From contig PHTZ01000001.1 of assembly GCA_002813285.1 (NCBI GenBank), forward strand, positions 2,045,501 to 2,109,500: a DNA stretch of 64,000 nucleotides, given 5' to 3'. A program made the translations under genes and the position numbers. Source of the DNA: Flavobacteriaceae bacterium MAR_2009_75 (GTDB lineage Bacteria; Bacteroidota; Bacteroidia; Flavobacteriales; Flavobacteriaceae). Below, piece by piece: positions 10,123 through 19,333 of this stretch (positions are counted from its first letter, which is position 1; the number at the start of each line of letters is the position of its first letter). The notes beneath the pieces are model-generated. The model made no database searches and was not told the origin of the DNA. It worked only from the letters and a program-made list of their open reading frames with translations.

Positions 10123-10869
10123 ATGAAAACCCAAATCAGCATCTTTTTTGTGCTACTTTTCTTGGTGAGTTGCCAAGATGAAAAAAACTTGTCGTTCGAA
10201 ACTTTAAGCCTAGATGAAACTAGATGTTCTGAGTGCCCAGAGGTTGTTATCGATATTCCAAAAGCAAAGGGAAAATCTAAAATTGATAAGACCATCAATA
10301 CCGCATTGCAAGAAGAAATTATCGAAATTTTAAATTTTGATGATGAGGTAGATGCTACCACCATTAAGGATGCCGTTAAATCGTTCAGTGAAGGTTTCTG
10401 GGAAATAAAGAAGCTATACCCAGAAGAAGCTACAGTTTGGGAAGCGCAAATAGAAGGTAAAGTTTCTTACGAAGATGAGCAATTGCTGACCATTGAGTTA
10501 AATTCTTTTCTCTTTACCGGAGGTGCACATGGTTATGGCTCAAGAAGGTTTTTAAATTTCGATAAGGCAAAAGGGACAGAATTAGAAAATTGGCAACTTT
10601 TTAAAGACCGTAAAGATTTCGAGGCCTTCGCCGAAATTCAATTTCGAACACAAGAAGACATTCCCTTAGAAAAACCCATAAACAGTACAGGATTTATGTT
10701 CGAGAGCGATTCTTTTTATTTACCCGAAAATATAGGCTTCACAGAAGAAGGCGTTAAACTACTCTACAACCCCTACGAAGTGGCATCGTATGCCGATGGC
10801 CCCATCGAAATTACGTTACCTTACAAAGATGTAAAACCTTTCTTGGTCAAAAAGATGACGCGTCTGTAA
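10123..10869 (+). CDS. Lipoprotein with DUF4163/DUF3298 (RsiV/PdaC-like) domains
   Basis: A 248-residue lipoprotein. The ATG at 10123 gives a clean signal peptide MKTQISIFFVLLFLVSC; the frame open upstream lacks one. The N-terminal half (about 30-130) looks like DUF4163. The C-terminal half contains the family-typical LNSFLFTGGAHGYGSRRFLNFD and LPYKDVKPFL, as in DUF3298. These domains occur in anti-sigma factor RsiV and the deacetylase PdaC, where they bind lysozyme or peptidoglycan-related ligands. No enzymatic domain is attached here. It converges with the DinB-like gene, whose stop codon abuts its own. Confidence 0.75.
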   Translation: MKTQISIFFVLLFLVSCQDEKNLSFETLSLDETRCSECPEVVIDIPKAKGKSKIDKTINTALQEEIIEILNFDDEVDATTIKDAVKSFSEGFWEIKKLYPEEATVWEAQIEGKVSYEDEQLLTIELNSFLFTGGAHGYGSRRFLNFDKAKGTELENWQLFKDRKDFEAFAEIQFRTQEDIPLEKPINSTGFMFESDSFYLPENIGFTEEGVKLLYNPYEVASYADGPIEITLPYKDVKPFLVKKMTRL

Positions 10870-11328
10870 TTAGCCGACCACCTTTTGTAGTGCTAGAATT
10901 GCACCAAGATGAATACCTTCATGAAATAGGTTAAAAGCGATGGCATCATCTACATTGTTCAAGGTGACGTTCATACTAGTGGTGTACGAGTTATATTCTT
11001 TGAACAGGCCATTATTATAATCTTCCTCCATCCATTCTATAGTTGAAAGTAAAAAAGCCGCTATTTCCTTAATTTCTTCTTCTGACGCAGTACCATCGGG
11101 AACAGTGCCTTTTTTAAATTTTTCGATAAACTCTTGTGGCACTCTCATCTGCAAGTCACTGAACTTATATACCAAAAGCTGTTGTGTCACCACTACATGA
11201 GCTATGTTCCACCAGATGTTGTTTCTAAATCCTTCAGGAATTTGCAACAATTGTTTTCTAGGCGTTTTATCCAAAATTTTATAGAGAAGTTTCCTGTTCT
11301 GTAATGTTGTTTTTAAAATATTTTCCAA
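10870..11328 (-). CDS. DinB-like (YfiT/DinB superfamily) protein
   Basis: A 152-residue four-helix-bundle protein. The family's metal-site pattern is visible: a histidine in NIAHVVVTQQ (helix 2) and HEGIHLG near the C-terminus. Members bind a divalent metal and often act as thiol-dependent transferases, but the substrate is unknown. The start is a TTG at 11328 (MENILKTTLQNRKLLYKIL); no ATG lies in a suitable place. It is divergent from the ArsC-like gene. Confidence 0.75.
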   Translation of the reverse strand: MENILKTTLQNRKLLYKILDKTPRKQLLQIPEGFRNNIWWNIAHVVVTQQLLVYKFSDLQMRVPQEFIEKFKKGTVPDGTASEEEIKEIAAFLLSTIEWMEEDYNNGLFKEYNSYTTSMNVTLNNVDDAIAFNLFHEGIHLGAILALQKVVG

Positions 11329-11415
11329 GGGATATGTTTTTATATGTGGATGCTAAAAATAGCACAATTGAATGGAAATAGGTTTCTTTGCAACTCCAAA
11401 TTTCAACGAAAAACC

Positions 11416-11769
11416 ATGAAGAAAATCTATCATTTAAGCACCTGTGATACCTGCAACAGAATTCTTAAAGAACTTGCTCCTTTAAATCAAGTAGAACTGC
11501 AAGATATCAAAACAGTGCCTATGACCGAAAGTCAAGTAGAAGAGATGGCACAACTAGCCGGAAGCTATGAGTCTTTGTTCAGTAAAAGGGCAAGACTTTA
11601 CCGTCAACAAGGCCTACATGAAAAACAACTTTCTGAAGCTGATTATAAAAAGTTGATTCTTGAACACTACACATTCTTAAAACGCCCGGTTATTCTAATT
11701 GATGACCAAATTTTTACAGGAAACAGTAAAAAAACGGTCGAGGCGGCCAAAGAAGCCCTACATTCTTGA
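11416..11769 (+). CDS. ArsC/Spx-family thioredoxin-fold protein
   Basis: A 117-residue protein with the thioredoxin-like fold. The N-terminal motif STCDTCNRIL has a CxxC where ArsC has its catalytic cysteine. The C-terminal LKRPVILIDDQIFTGNS is the family's typical arsenate reductase/Spx ending. The ATG at 11416 fits the family N-terminus (MKKIYHLSTCDTC); the frame upstream is an extension. It overlaps the next gene by 4 bases, so translation is probably coupled. Arsenate reduction is not proven; many such proteins in Bacteroidota are of unknown role. Confidence 0.82.
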   Translation: MKKIYHLSTCDTCNRILKELAPLNQVELQDIKTVPMTESQVEEMAQLAGSYESLFSKRARLYRQQGLHEKQLSEADYKKLILEHYTFLKRPVILIDDQIFTGNSKKTVEAAKEALHS

Positions 11770-12677
11770 ATATACGCGCACTGGCCATATTGGCTGCCAT
11801 CGGGGCTACGGTCATCTACGGGCTCAACCACACTATTGCCAAAGGCATAATGCCAAATTATGTGCCGGCATATGCACTGGTAGTCTTAAGGGTAGTCGGC
11901 GCGGCAATTCTCTTTTGGTCAATTTCGTTCTTCGGCCCTAAAGAGCGTATCGAAAAAAAAGATTACGCCCGAATGTTGGTCTGTGCCCTATTGGGCATGG
12001 GCTTTAATATGTTGGTATTCTTTAAAGGTCTTTCGCTATCTACCCCTATCAATAGCGCGGTTCTGATTACCACAACACCCATAATAGTTGTGTTCTTGTC
12101 CGCTATTCTGATTAAAGAAAAGGTACTCCCAAAAAAAATAGTCGGTATCGCCATAGGTTTTTTAGGTGCACTGGGCTTGATACTTTTTAGCTCTGAGATA
12201 CGACAAGATGCCCCAAATATACCCCTAGGCAACTTCTTTATACTTCTTAACTCCATTTTTTACGGCGCTTATTTGATCGGGGCAAAAACCTTAATAGAAA
12301 AGTACCACCCGTTTACATTTATGAAGTGGTTGTTTACGTTGGGCATTTTCATCTGCCTTCCTTTTGGGTACCAAGAAATAATAAATACAGAATGGACCTC
12401 TTTACCCTTCGATGCTATTTGGAGGATTGCATTCGTAGTCATCGGCACCACTTTCTGTACTTATTTGTTCAATATATTCGCCTTAACACAGCTGAAGGCT
12501 TCGACCGTAAGTGCTTTTGTCTATGTACAACCTCTAATAGGTATAATTTTCGCTTTGGTCACAGGGCAAGATAAACTCACTACTATTAAAATTGCCGCAG
12601 CCTGTTTGGTATTCTTAGGGGTATATCTGGCAAGTACAAAGCCAAAAGGCCACAGAAAACCCCATAAGCCCTCATAA
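11766..12677 (+). CDS. EamA/DMT-family transporter
   Basis: A 303-residue inner-membrane protein with about 10 hydrophobic segments arranged as two EamA repeats (residues ~5-140 and ~150-290). It has the typical GLNHTIAKG near the start and STVSAFVYVQPLIGIIFAL in the second repeat. The family exports or imports small metabolites; the substrate is unknown. The start is a TTG at 11766 within the stop region of the upstream ArsC-like gene (4-base overlap), which also gives a full first helix. The C-terminus is basic (KPKGHRKPHKPS). Confidence 0.88.
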   Translation: MNIRALAILAAIGATVIYGLNHTIAKGIMPNYVPAYALVVLRVVGAAILFWSISFFGPKERIEKKDYARMLVCALLGMGFNMLVFFKGLSLSTPINSAVLITTTPIIVVFLSAILIKEKVLPKKIVGIAIGFLGALGLILFSSEIRQDAPNIPLGNFFILLNSIFYGAYLIGAKTLIEKYHPFTFMKWLFTLGIFICLPFGYQEIINTEWTSLPFDAIWRIAFVVIGTTFCTYLFNIFALTQLKASTVSAFVYVQPLIGIIFALVTGQDKLTTIKIAAACLVFLGVYLASTKPKGHRKPHKPS

Positions 12678-12758
12678 AAGTATTTTATATTTTGGCAGAT
12701 TTTAATGAAGTTAGACTCTCGCTAGAAGTTATAGTCCATTGATGAAAAGTAAAGCAAT

Positions 12759-13238
12759 TTAAAGAACTAAGTCTTTCGGTGCTCTTGCAAACTTTCGAGT
12801 ATCTTCTTTAGTGAGAACCCGAAAACCTTCACCCTTTTCCGCAGCACTGAAAGAGGTCAAAAATTCATTGGTCAAACCGGTGAGCTTTCTTGTCGCTAAA
12901 TCCATCCAAGCACCCATCATCTCGCAATGGGCAAAGTTTTCACCCTTATGGTTGTAAAAATTATGATGAAACTCGAAGAATTTGGCATCTTCGCTCATAC
13001 CCATGATTTCCATAGATACCTGAACAGGTTTCCCTGGAAAAGCTTCTTTGAAATAGTACATATGCTCATAAAACACCACTGGGCCAATCTCGTTCTTGGC
13101 CAGCGTTTTTTGGTCAAAACCAAGTTCGAACAAGAAAGCCATTCTTGTATGGCTCATAAAGTTAAGGTAAGCTGAATTAGCCAAGTGCCGATTGGCATCT
13201 ACATCGCTCCAACGAATTTCAAATTCTTTTAAATACAT
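12759..13238 (-). CDS. Acyl-CoA thioesterase, hotdog fold (4HBT type)
   Basis: A 159-residue single hotdog-fold protein. The start at 13238 (MYLKEFEIRWSDVDANRHL) matches the family, and the Asp in SDVDANRHLANSAYLNF is at the position of the 4-hydroxybenzoyl-CoA thioesterase catalytic Asp. The family hydrolyses acyl-CoA thioesters in the cytoplasm, but the chain preference cannot be read from the sequence. A longer frame up to 13286 exists but adds only a non-conserved leader. Confidence 0.85.
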   Translation of the reverse strand: MYLKEFEIRWSDVDANRHLANSAYLNFMSHTRMAFLFELGFDQKTLAKNEIGPVVFYEHMYYFKEAFPGKPVQVSMEIMGMSEDAKFFEFHHNFYNHKGENFAHCEMMGAWMDLATRKLTGLTNEFLTSFSAAEKGEGFRVLTKEDTRKFARAPKDLVL

Positions 13239-13312
13239 AGTACGAGAATTTTTGTTATGCATGCATAATACTAACAAAAATACCATTGTTTGTCAAAACA
13301 GCTATATTGAAA

Positions 13313-14401
13313 TCAATAAATTTTAACTTCTTCACCTGTTGTAGCAGATTTATTGATTGCCTCTACAATAGCGATATCTCTTAGACCATCTTGCCCGGGT
13401 ACCATTACCGGTTTGTTCTCCAAGATAGCTAGGGCATCATCATCCATCTGGCGGGCTTGCTGGTTTTCAATATAAGTATTCAATAAAGTTCCATCGCTGG
13501 CCTTACCTCCGACACCGGTATATGATTGAAAAGGTTGCAGTTGGTACCACCCCTTCTTACAATCGGCCCTTAAAATATTTACACTTTCGGCGGCCGTGGT
13601 TTTTCCGGTGCCTAAAAGTCCGTTTCCGAAATCAAGCGTGAAGTTGGTAGTCTCCTCAACTTCTTTAAAGAGTTCTGGTCTCGTGTTTTTATGATTACCA
13701 ACTACCGAAATAGGGTTTTGACCTGTGGTATAGCGCATCGCATTTATCGAATAAACCCCTACATCGTAAATTAATCCGCCGCCCAATTCTTTATCCATTC
13801 TCCAAGAGTTACCCGGGTTGCCCGTTTTAAAACCAATTTCTGCCTTCACCGTTTCTATTTTTCCGAAAGGTTTTGTTGTTGACCATTCGATAACAGTTTT
13901 TGTATTGGGCTCGTGCTGCATACGATAACCGATTGAAAGTTTCACCTTGTTTTTGTTACAAGCATCTATAATCGCCTGGCATTCTTCGACCGTTTTTGCC
14001 ATAGGCTTTTCACACCACACGTGCTTACCTGAATTCGCTGCCTTAATGGCATATTCAGAATGTAGGCCCGTTGGCAGTACGATATAGATGACATCAATAT
14101 CGGCATTATCAGCAATGGCTCCCATAGTTTTATAGTTGTACACATTTTTGTCGGGTATACCATGCTTTTTTTGCCAGAGGGAAATTTTTTCAGGACTCCC
14201 AGTTACAATACCTCGCAGTTCACAATGTTGAGTCAGCTGAAGGGCAGGGGCCAAAAGGTTTTCACTATAATTACCTAAACCCACCAAACAGATTCCCAGC
14301 TTTTCCTTCTGAAAATTCGAAGTGAAGGCGTAATTTGGTAAAATGCTGATACCACCGAGCAAGAGCCCTGTCTTTTTAATAAAATCTCTTCTTTTTTGCA
14401 T
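13313..14401 (-). CDS. Gfo/Idh/MocA family oxidoreductase with Tat signal
   Basis: A 362-residue NAD(P)-dependent oxidoreductase. The N-terminus has a twin-arginine motif (KRRDFIKKTG) and a hydrophobic stretch, so it is probably exported folded by the Tat system. The Rossmann fold begins with GICLVGLGNYSE and the family EKP motif is in VWCEKPMAKTVEE. GGGLIYDVGVYSINAMRY belongs to the C-terminal substrate domain. This resembles glucose-fructose oxidoreductase-type periplasmic members acting on sugars, but the substrate is unknown. It is transcribed alone. Confidence 0.88.
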   Translation of the reverse strand: MQKRRDFIKKTGLLLGGISILPNYAFTSNFQKEKLGICLVGLGNYSENLLAPALQLTQHCELRGIVTGSPEKISLWQKKHGIPDKNVYNYKTMGAIADNADIDVIYIVLPTGLHSEYAIKAANSGKHVWCEKPMAKTVEECQAIIDACNKNKVKLSIGYRMQHEPNTKTVIEWSTTKPFGKIETVKAEIGFKTGNPGNSWRMDKELGGGLIYDVGVYSINAMRYTTGQNPISVVGNHKNTRPELFKEVEETTNFTLDFGNGLLGTGKTTAAESVNILRADCKKGWYQLQPFQSYTGVGGKASDGTLLNTYIENQQARQMDDDALAILENKPVMVPGQDGLRDIAIVEAINKSATTGEEVKIY

Positions 14402-14556
14402 TTTTATACTTTTTTAAATCGGAGTCCTCTTACAAGATAATCATATTTGAAACATTTAAGAGGCAGTTTTGCAGCTCGTTATGATATAATTGGTAATCTT
14501 CGAAATACGATGTAGATTTATAAACTTTGCATTTTAATTTCTAACTACTTTCGATT

Positions 14557-15531
14557 ATGTCAGACAAGCCATCTTTTATCAGCGACCTATCATTACCCGC
14601 TATTGCCGCTCCAATGTTTTTAATATCAGGACCCAAACTAGTTATAGAATGCTGTAAAAATGGAATAGTCGGCACTTTTCCGGCCCTGAATCAACGCACC
14701 AGTGAAGGTTTTGAAGAATGGTTAATCGAAATCAAGACCGCTCTCGAGGAGTTCGAAAATGAGACTGGAAAAAAACCGGCACCATTTGGGGTGAACCTTA
14801 TCGTGCACAATACCAACCCCAGACTTGAGGCTGACATCAAATTGTGCATAAAACATAAAGTTCCACTTGTTATCACTTCTCTCGGCGCTGTTTCGATGGT
14901 AGTCGATGCCATACACAGTTATGGCGGACTCGTATTTCACGATATTATCAAAAAAAGACATGCAGAAAAAGCACAGGAAGCAGGCGTTGACGGACTCATT
15001 TTGGTTGCGGCAGGTGCAGGTGGCCATGCTGGTACCGTAAACCCGATGACCTTGGTCAGCGAGATAAAGAAGTTTTTCAAAAAGACCATAATTCTCTCCG
15101 GATGTATCAGTACTGGTCGTGATATTGCTTCTGCGCTTCAAATGGGAGCCGATTTAGCCTATATGGGCACCCGCTTTATCAATACCGAAGAAAGTAAAGC
15201 CACTGAGGAATATCGCCAAATGATCATTAACGCCGGAGCCAACGATGTTGTGTATACAGCCTCAATCTCTGGTGTTCATGCTAATTTTCTAGGCGCTAGT
15301 TTAAGAGCGGCAGGCATCACCGAAGAAGACTTGAAAAAAGATACAAAAATAGATTTTGGTAAAGAATTAGATACTGAAGCCAAAGCTTGGAAGACTATTT
15401 GGTCGGCAGGTCAAGGTTCGGCGATGATTGATGATTCATTGCCGGTAAAACAACTAGTTACAAATTTAAAGACTGAATTTAGGCAAGCTATCGAACAGCA
15501 GGCCAAAGTTTTGGAGAATTATCCGAAATAA
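14557..15531 (+). CDS. Nitronate monooxygenase-family flavoprotein (NMO/2-NPD)
   Basis: A 324-residue FMN-binding TIM-barrel protein. Family marks are PAIAAPMFLISGPKLV at the N-terminus, the LVAAGAGGHAG loop carrying the family catalytic histidine region, and the phosphate-binding LSGCISTGRDIASALQMGADLAYMGTRF. Members oxidise alkyl nitronates, and some close relatives act as enoyl reductases or on other substrates. 33 bases separate it from the hydrolase gene downstream, suggesting co-transcription. Confidence 0.88.
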   Translation: MSDKPSFISDLSLPAIAAPMFLISGPKLVIECCKNGIVGTFPALNQRTSEGFEEWLIEIKTALEEFENETGKKPAPFGVNLIVHNTNPRLEADIKLCIKHKVPLVITSLGAVSMVVDAIHSYGGLVFHDIIKKRHAEKAQEAGVDGLILVAAGAGGHAGTVNPMTLVSEIKKFFKKTIILSGCISTGRDIASALQMGADLAYMGTRFINTEESKATEEYRQMIINAGANDVVYTASISGVHANFLGASLRAAGITEEDLKKDTKIDFGKELDTEAKAWKTIWSAGQGSAMIDDSLPVKQLVTNLKTEFRQAIEQQAKVLENYPK

Positions 15532-15564
15532 TTGGCTTTACAGTAGCAATCATAAAATTATTCA

Positions 15565-16527
15565 ATGCCAGTACTTTCGTCAGAATATAGACCTCCGTTC
15601 TATTTTAGGCAGGGCCACATTTCTACCATCTACTCAGGTCTGTTCAGAAAAGTGACGAACTTGACACAAAAACGGGAACGAATTGAATTACCTGATGGTG
15701 ATTTTTTAGACTTGGATTGGAGCTTTTCTAAAAAAAAACCGCAAAAGGTCGCCATTTTACTTCACGGGTTAGAGGGCAATGGGCAGAGACCTTATATTAC
15801 CGGAAGTGCAAAAACTTTCAATGAAAATAATATTGATTCCTGTGCCGTTAATTTTAGGGGATGCAGCGGAGAGACCAATCGACTTTTTCGCTCGTATCAC
15901 TCGGGCGCTACAGAAGATTTAGATTCGGTGGTTAAACACATTATCAGTTTAAATAAATATGACGAAATCTATATTAAGGGAGTCAGTCTTGGTGGTAACC
16001 TAGCTCTTAAATTTGCGAGTGAAGACCGGCAGATACCCGAACAAGTTAAAGCTATAATCGGCATATCGGTACCTTGTGATTTGCACAGTTCTTTGAAAGA
16101 ACTACTAAAACCTAAAAACTTCGCCTATGCCAAGCGTTTTAAAAAACACCTGGTGACCAAACTTATGCTTAAGCTTCCGCTATTTACAGATAAAATATCT
16201 ATCGACGACATTAAAAAAATCGGTACTTTAAAAGATTTTGATGATATATATACAAGTCGCGCACATGGTTTTAAAGATGCGATTGACTATTATAAAAAAT
16301 GTAGCTGTCTTCAATTTTTACCTAATATTAAAATACCTTCTTTAATACTAAACGCGACCAACGATTCTTTTCTTGGCCCGGAGTGTTATCCGTTTAAGGA
16401 ATCAGAAGAAAATGGGCGCTTATTTTTGGAAACCCCGAAATTTGGCGGACATGTGGGATTCTTCGACTACAGAAACCAGTACTATAGTGAAAAAAGAACA
16501 ATAAAGTTTTTGGAAGAGGTACTTTAA
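15565..16527 (+). CDS. YheT-like alpha/beta hydrolase
   Basis: A 320-residue hydrolase. Motifs in order are the oxyanion region LLHGLEGNGQRPY, NFRGCSGETNR, the nucleophile elbow KGVSLGGNLALKF (Ser), an acid in NATNDSFLGPE, and a late His in FGGHVGFFD. This arrangement is that of the YheT/ABHD1-3 (UPF0017) family, whose substrates in bacteria are not established. It follows the nitronate monooxygenase-like gene closely. Confidence 0.88.
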   Translation: MPVLSSEYRPPFYFRQGHISTIYSGLFRKVTNLTQKRERIELPDGDFLDLDWSFSKKKPQKVAILLHGLEGNGQRPYITGSAKTFNENNIDSCAVNFRGCSGETNRLFRSYHSGATEDLDSVVKHIISLNKYDEIYIKGVSLGGNLALKFASEDRQIPEQVKAIIGISVPCDLHSSLKELLKPKNFAYAKRFKKHLVTKLMLKLPLFTDKISIDDIKKIGTLKDFDDIYTSRAHGFKDAIDYYKKCSCLQFLPNIKIPSLILNATNDSFLGPECYPFKESEENGRLFLETPKFGGHVGFFDYRNQYYSEKRTIKFLEEVL

Positions 16528-16569
16528 ATAGGGGTATTTCTTATATTAGTGCCCATAAATTTTGTTACC

Positions 16570-17055
16570 ATGAAGAAATTAATTGTTGTGTTTGCTTTGG
16601 GCGGATTGATAGTCGGCTGCGGAGAAGAAAAAAAGGAAGAAAAAAAGGAAGGTTTTGAAATGAACCGAACTAAAACTACAGAGAAAGCTGTTGAAGCTAA
16701 ATCTGAAGGTGTACCTGTTGATATGGACAATGAAGGTGTTGGTCCGTTTAAAGACATTACTTTTGATAGTGAAGTAGATAGTGAATTGGCCGCTGCTGGC
16801 GAGGCTAAATTCAATACTATCTGTACTGCTTGCCATATGGCCGAGCAAAGAATGATAGGCCCTGCTTTAAAAGGTGTTTATGACAGAAGAAACCCGGCAT
16901 GGGTAATGAACATGATTATTGGCCCAGATAAAATGCTTAAAGAGGATCCTATCGCCAAGGCTTTGCTAAAAGAATACAACAATGCTATTATGTTGAATCA
17001 AAATCTTTCAGAAGAAGATACACGTGCAGTCGCCGAGTATTTGAGAACATTATAA
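16570..17055 (+). CDS. Lipoprotein c-type cytochrome (single heme)
   Basis: A 161-residue exported cytochrome c. The ATG at 16570 gives signal peptide MKKLIVVFALGGLIVGC with lipidation at Cys17. A charged Lys/Glu linker follows, then heme motif CTACH (Cys85, Cys88, His89). Possible Met axial ligands are Met90, Met95 and the later NAIMLNQNLS. The C-terminus EEDTRAVAEYLRTL is typical of small class I cytochromes. It would carry electrons at the periplasmic face of a membrane; its partners are not encoded nearby. A strong terminator follows. Confidence 0.88.
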   Translation: MKKLIVVFALGGLIVGCGEEKKEEKKEGFEMNRTKTTEKAVEAKSEGVPVDMDNEGVGPFKDITFDSEVDSELAAAGEAKFNTICTACHMAEQRMIGPALKGVYDRRNPAWVMNMIIGPDKMLKEDPIAKALLKEYNNAIMLNQNLSEEDTRAVAEYLRTL

Positions 17056-17076
17056 TAAGCGATACAACCATTTTAA

Positions 17077-17112
17077 AAAAAGCCGCCTTTCAGATTTGAA
17101 GGGCGGCTTTTT
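17077..17112 (+). terminator. Terminator after the cytochrome c gene
   Basis: Stem AAAAAGCCGCC (17077-17087) pairs with GGCGGCTTTTT (17102-17112) around a 14-nt loop. The T-rich 3' arm supplies the T run. It starts 22 bases after the stop codon. Confidence 0.85.
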
Positions 17113-17268
17113 ACTTCTTACAATCGACATGTTACTTGGTCACAGGAAAACTAATGATTCGATTTCACCCCCCCTGTTTTACTTTTTTAACAAAATTTTA
17201 TCAATTGTCTTAGAATCTACTTCGTCTTTAAAGACAAATACCCTATTCATCAATTAATCAGTTACATC

Positions 17269-17418
17269 ATGAAAGAAGAAACTCTAACCCTGAACAATAG
17301 CAGCAACTTGTCTGAGCGCCTATTACGACGCAAGCGCTCTTATATATCGTTAAAATACTGGCTCGGTTGGGCAGGTGGTTACACCAATACCAAGAACAAG
17401 CAAGAAGAAAGCCTATAG
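17269..17418 (+). CDS. Possible 49-residue basic small protein
   Basis: I translated MKEETLTLNNSSNLSERLL and so on to residue 49, ending KNKQEESL. It is rich in Lys/Arg (LLRRKRS) with a short aromatic segment (LKYWLGWAGGY) and no signal peptide. It has its own upstream AT-rich leader and its stop codon overlaps the 3' end of the converging SulP gene by 6 bases. I do not recognise the family. The only support for coding is a plausible start, a non-random composition and a fitting position, so it may be spurious. Confidence 0.4.
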   Translation: MKEETLTLNNSSNLSERLLRRKRSYISLKYWLGWAGGYTNTKNKQEESL

Positions 17419-19041
17419 GCCCCAAAGGTTATAGGGGTTTTTCATTTCTGGATCGTCTTTACTATCTACCTTATCTACAGCAACCTTGTAGGTCGGGTCT
17501 TCAAGAACGTTGACATCAATAATTTCATCTGCATTCTCCAGTAACCGAACACAGTCTTTGCTCAAATGCCTTAAGTTGACCTTTTTACCAACTTTGGCGT
17601 AGCGTTCGGTTATTTTGTTTAAAGCTTCAATACCCGACATATCGGCAATACGACTTTCTTTAAAATCTATGATAACCTCGTCTGGGTCGTTTAAAACATC
17701 GAACTTCTCACCAAAGAGTGTAGTAGAACCGAAAAAAAGAGGACCATAGATTTGATAATGTTTTACTCCATTCTCATCGATATGCTTTCTCGCTCGTATT
17801 CTCTTGGCATTTTCCCAAGAATAGGCCAATGCAGAAATAATAACACCCAACAACACTGCTACCGCCAAGTTATGGGTAACAGCAGTAATCAAGGTGACCA
17901 ATACCATAACTACGACATCTGACTTAGGCATCTTACCGAAAGTCTTAAAGCTTGCCCATTCGAAAGTTCCGATGGCGACCATAAACATTAGCCCCACCAA
18001 TGCGGCCATAGGCAAGCGTTCGATAAGACTTGACCCGAACATAATGAATACCAATAACATTACTGCGGCCGTAATACCAGAAAGACGGGCTCTTGCACCT
18101 GATGAAGTATTGATCAAACTTTGCCCGATCATAGCACAACCACCCATTCCAGATAAGAATCCGGAGAACACATTTGCCGTACCCTGCGCAACGCACTCTC
18201 GGTTACCGCTACCACGTGTTTCGGTAATTTCATCTATAATATTCAAGGTCAAAAGACTTTCGATCAAGCCCACACCCGCCATAATTGCGGCATACGGAAA
18301 CACAATCTTAAATGTCTCGAATGTTAAGGGTATCTGAGGAATGGATAAAGGAGGAAAACCTCCACTTATACTTTCACCTTCCGACATTGTATCAGCAACG
18401 GTGATGGTATCAACACCAAAACCGATTACGATAGCTGAAACCACCACAATGGCCAATAGCGACGAGGGAATTGCTTTGGTTAATTTAGGAAAGCCCCATA
18501 TAATCAACATTGTCAATAGGGTAAGTCCTAACATGATGTACAAAGATGAGCCTTCAAGCAATTGATCCGTACCCTTTTGATAAAAACTAGGAAATTGCGC
18601 CATGAAAATAATAATGGCCAAGCCGTTTACGAAACCGAACATTACAGGGTGCGGTACCAAACGAATAAATTTACCCAAGCGTAAAACACCTGCTAGAATC
18701 TGAAGTACTCCAGCGATTATTACCGTTGCGAAAACATAATGCAAAATAGAATCTGGTTCAATACCCGGAAAATTACGTTTTAGCTCTAAAATTAAACCAA
18801 CAAAAATAACCGCTACGGCACCAGTGGCACCAGATATCATACCAGGTCTACCTCCTAAAATTGAAGTAATCAAACAAAGTATAAAAGCTGCATAAAGTCC
18901 TGTAAGAGGTGAAAACCCTGGTATCAGTGCAAATGCAATTGCTTCGGGCACTAATGCCAAAGCAACTGTTAAGCCTGAAAGTATTTCCGTTTTATAATCT
19001 ACTTTCTGTTTAAAATCGAAAAGATTGAGATACTTCTTCAT
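17413..19041 (-). CDS. SulP-family anion transporter with STAS domain
   Basis: A 542-residue inner-membrane transporter. The start at 19041 (MKKYLNLFDFKQ) removes a non-conserved 18-residue leader. The SulP motif ALVPEAIAFALIPGFSPLTGLYAAF (shown in part) lies near residue 35 and SGATGAVAVIFVGL follows. The C-terminal STAS domain (about 425-520) holds IIDFKESRIADMSGIEALNK. The family carries sulfate, bicarbonate or other anions. This one is distinct from the two SulP genes near 55-60 kb. There is no neighbour that reveals its substrate. Confidence 0.88.
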   Translation of the reverse strand: MKKYLNLFDFKQKVDYKTEILSGLTVALALVPEAIAFALIPGFSPLTGLYAAFILCLITSILGGRPGMISGATGAVAVIFVGLILELKRNFPGIEPDSILHYVFATVIIAGVLQILAGVLRLGKFIRLVPHPVMFGFVNGLAIIIFMAQFPSFYQKGTDQLLEGSSLYIMLGLTLLTMLIIWGFPKLTKAIPSSLLAIVVVSAIVIGFGVDTITVADTMSEGESISGGFPPLSIPQIPLTFETFKIVFPYAAIMAGVGLIESLLTLNIIDEITETRGSGNRECVAQGTANVFSGFLSGMGGCAMIGQSLINTSSGARARLSGITAAVMLLVFIMFGSSLIERLPMAALVGLMFMVAIGTFEWASFKTFGKMPKSDVVVMVLVTLITAVTHNLAVAVLLGVIISALAYSWENAKRIRARKHIDENGVKHYQIYGPLFFGSTTLFGEKFDVLNDPDEVIIDFKESRIADMSGIEALNKITERYAKVGKKVNLRHLSKDCVRLLENADEIIDVNVLEDPTYKVAVDKVDSKDDPEMKNPYNLWGL

Positions 19042-19333
19042 GGTCGGTTTTTGAGCGTGCAAAAATAGCCCAAAATACCCTATTAGCCTAGTCATGTAGG
19101 TTAAATAGCTATTTTACAACCTCATCCAGAGCCAATTACCTTTAACTAAATTCATGAATTCATATGACTATTTCAGGTAATTCTATCTTCTCTTATGAGT
19201 ATTTATGGGATTAGAGGGCTATACTTTACGACATAAACAAGGGCTTTTTTAAGGCATAAATAAATGTTGAAGCGTCTATCTAATTAAGAATCACTTGTTA
19301 ATTTCTGACCGAATCAATCTAAACCCATTTATT

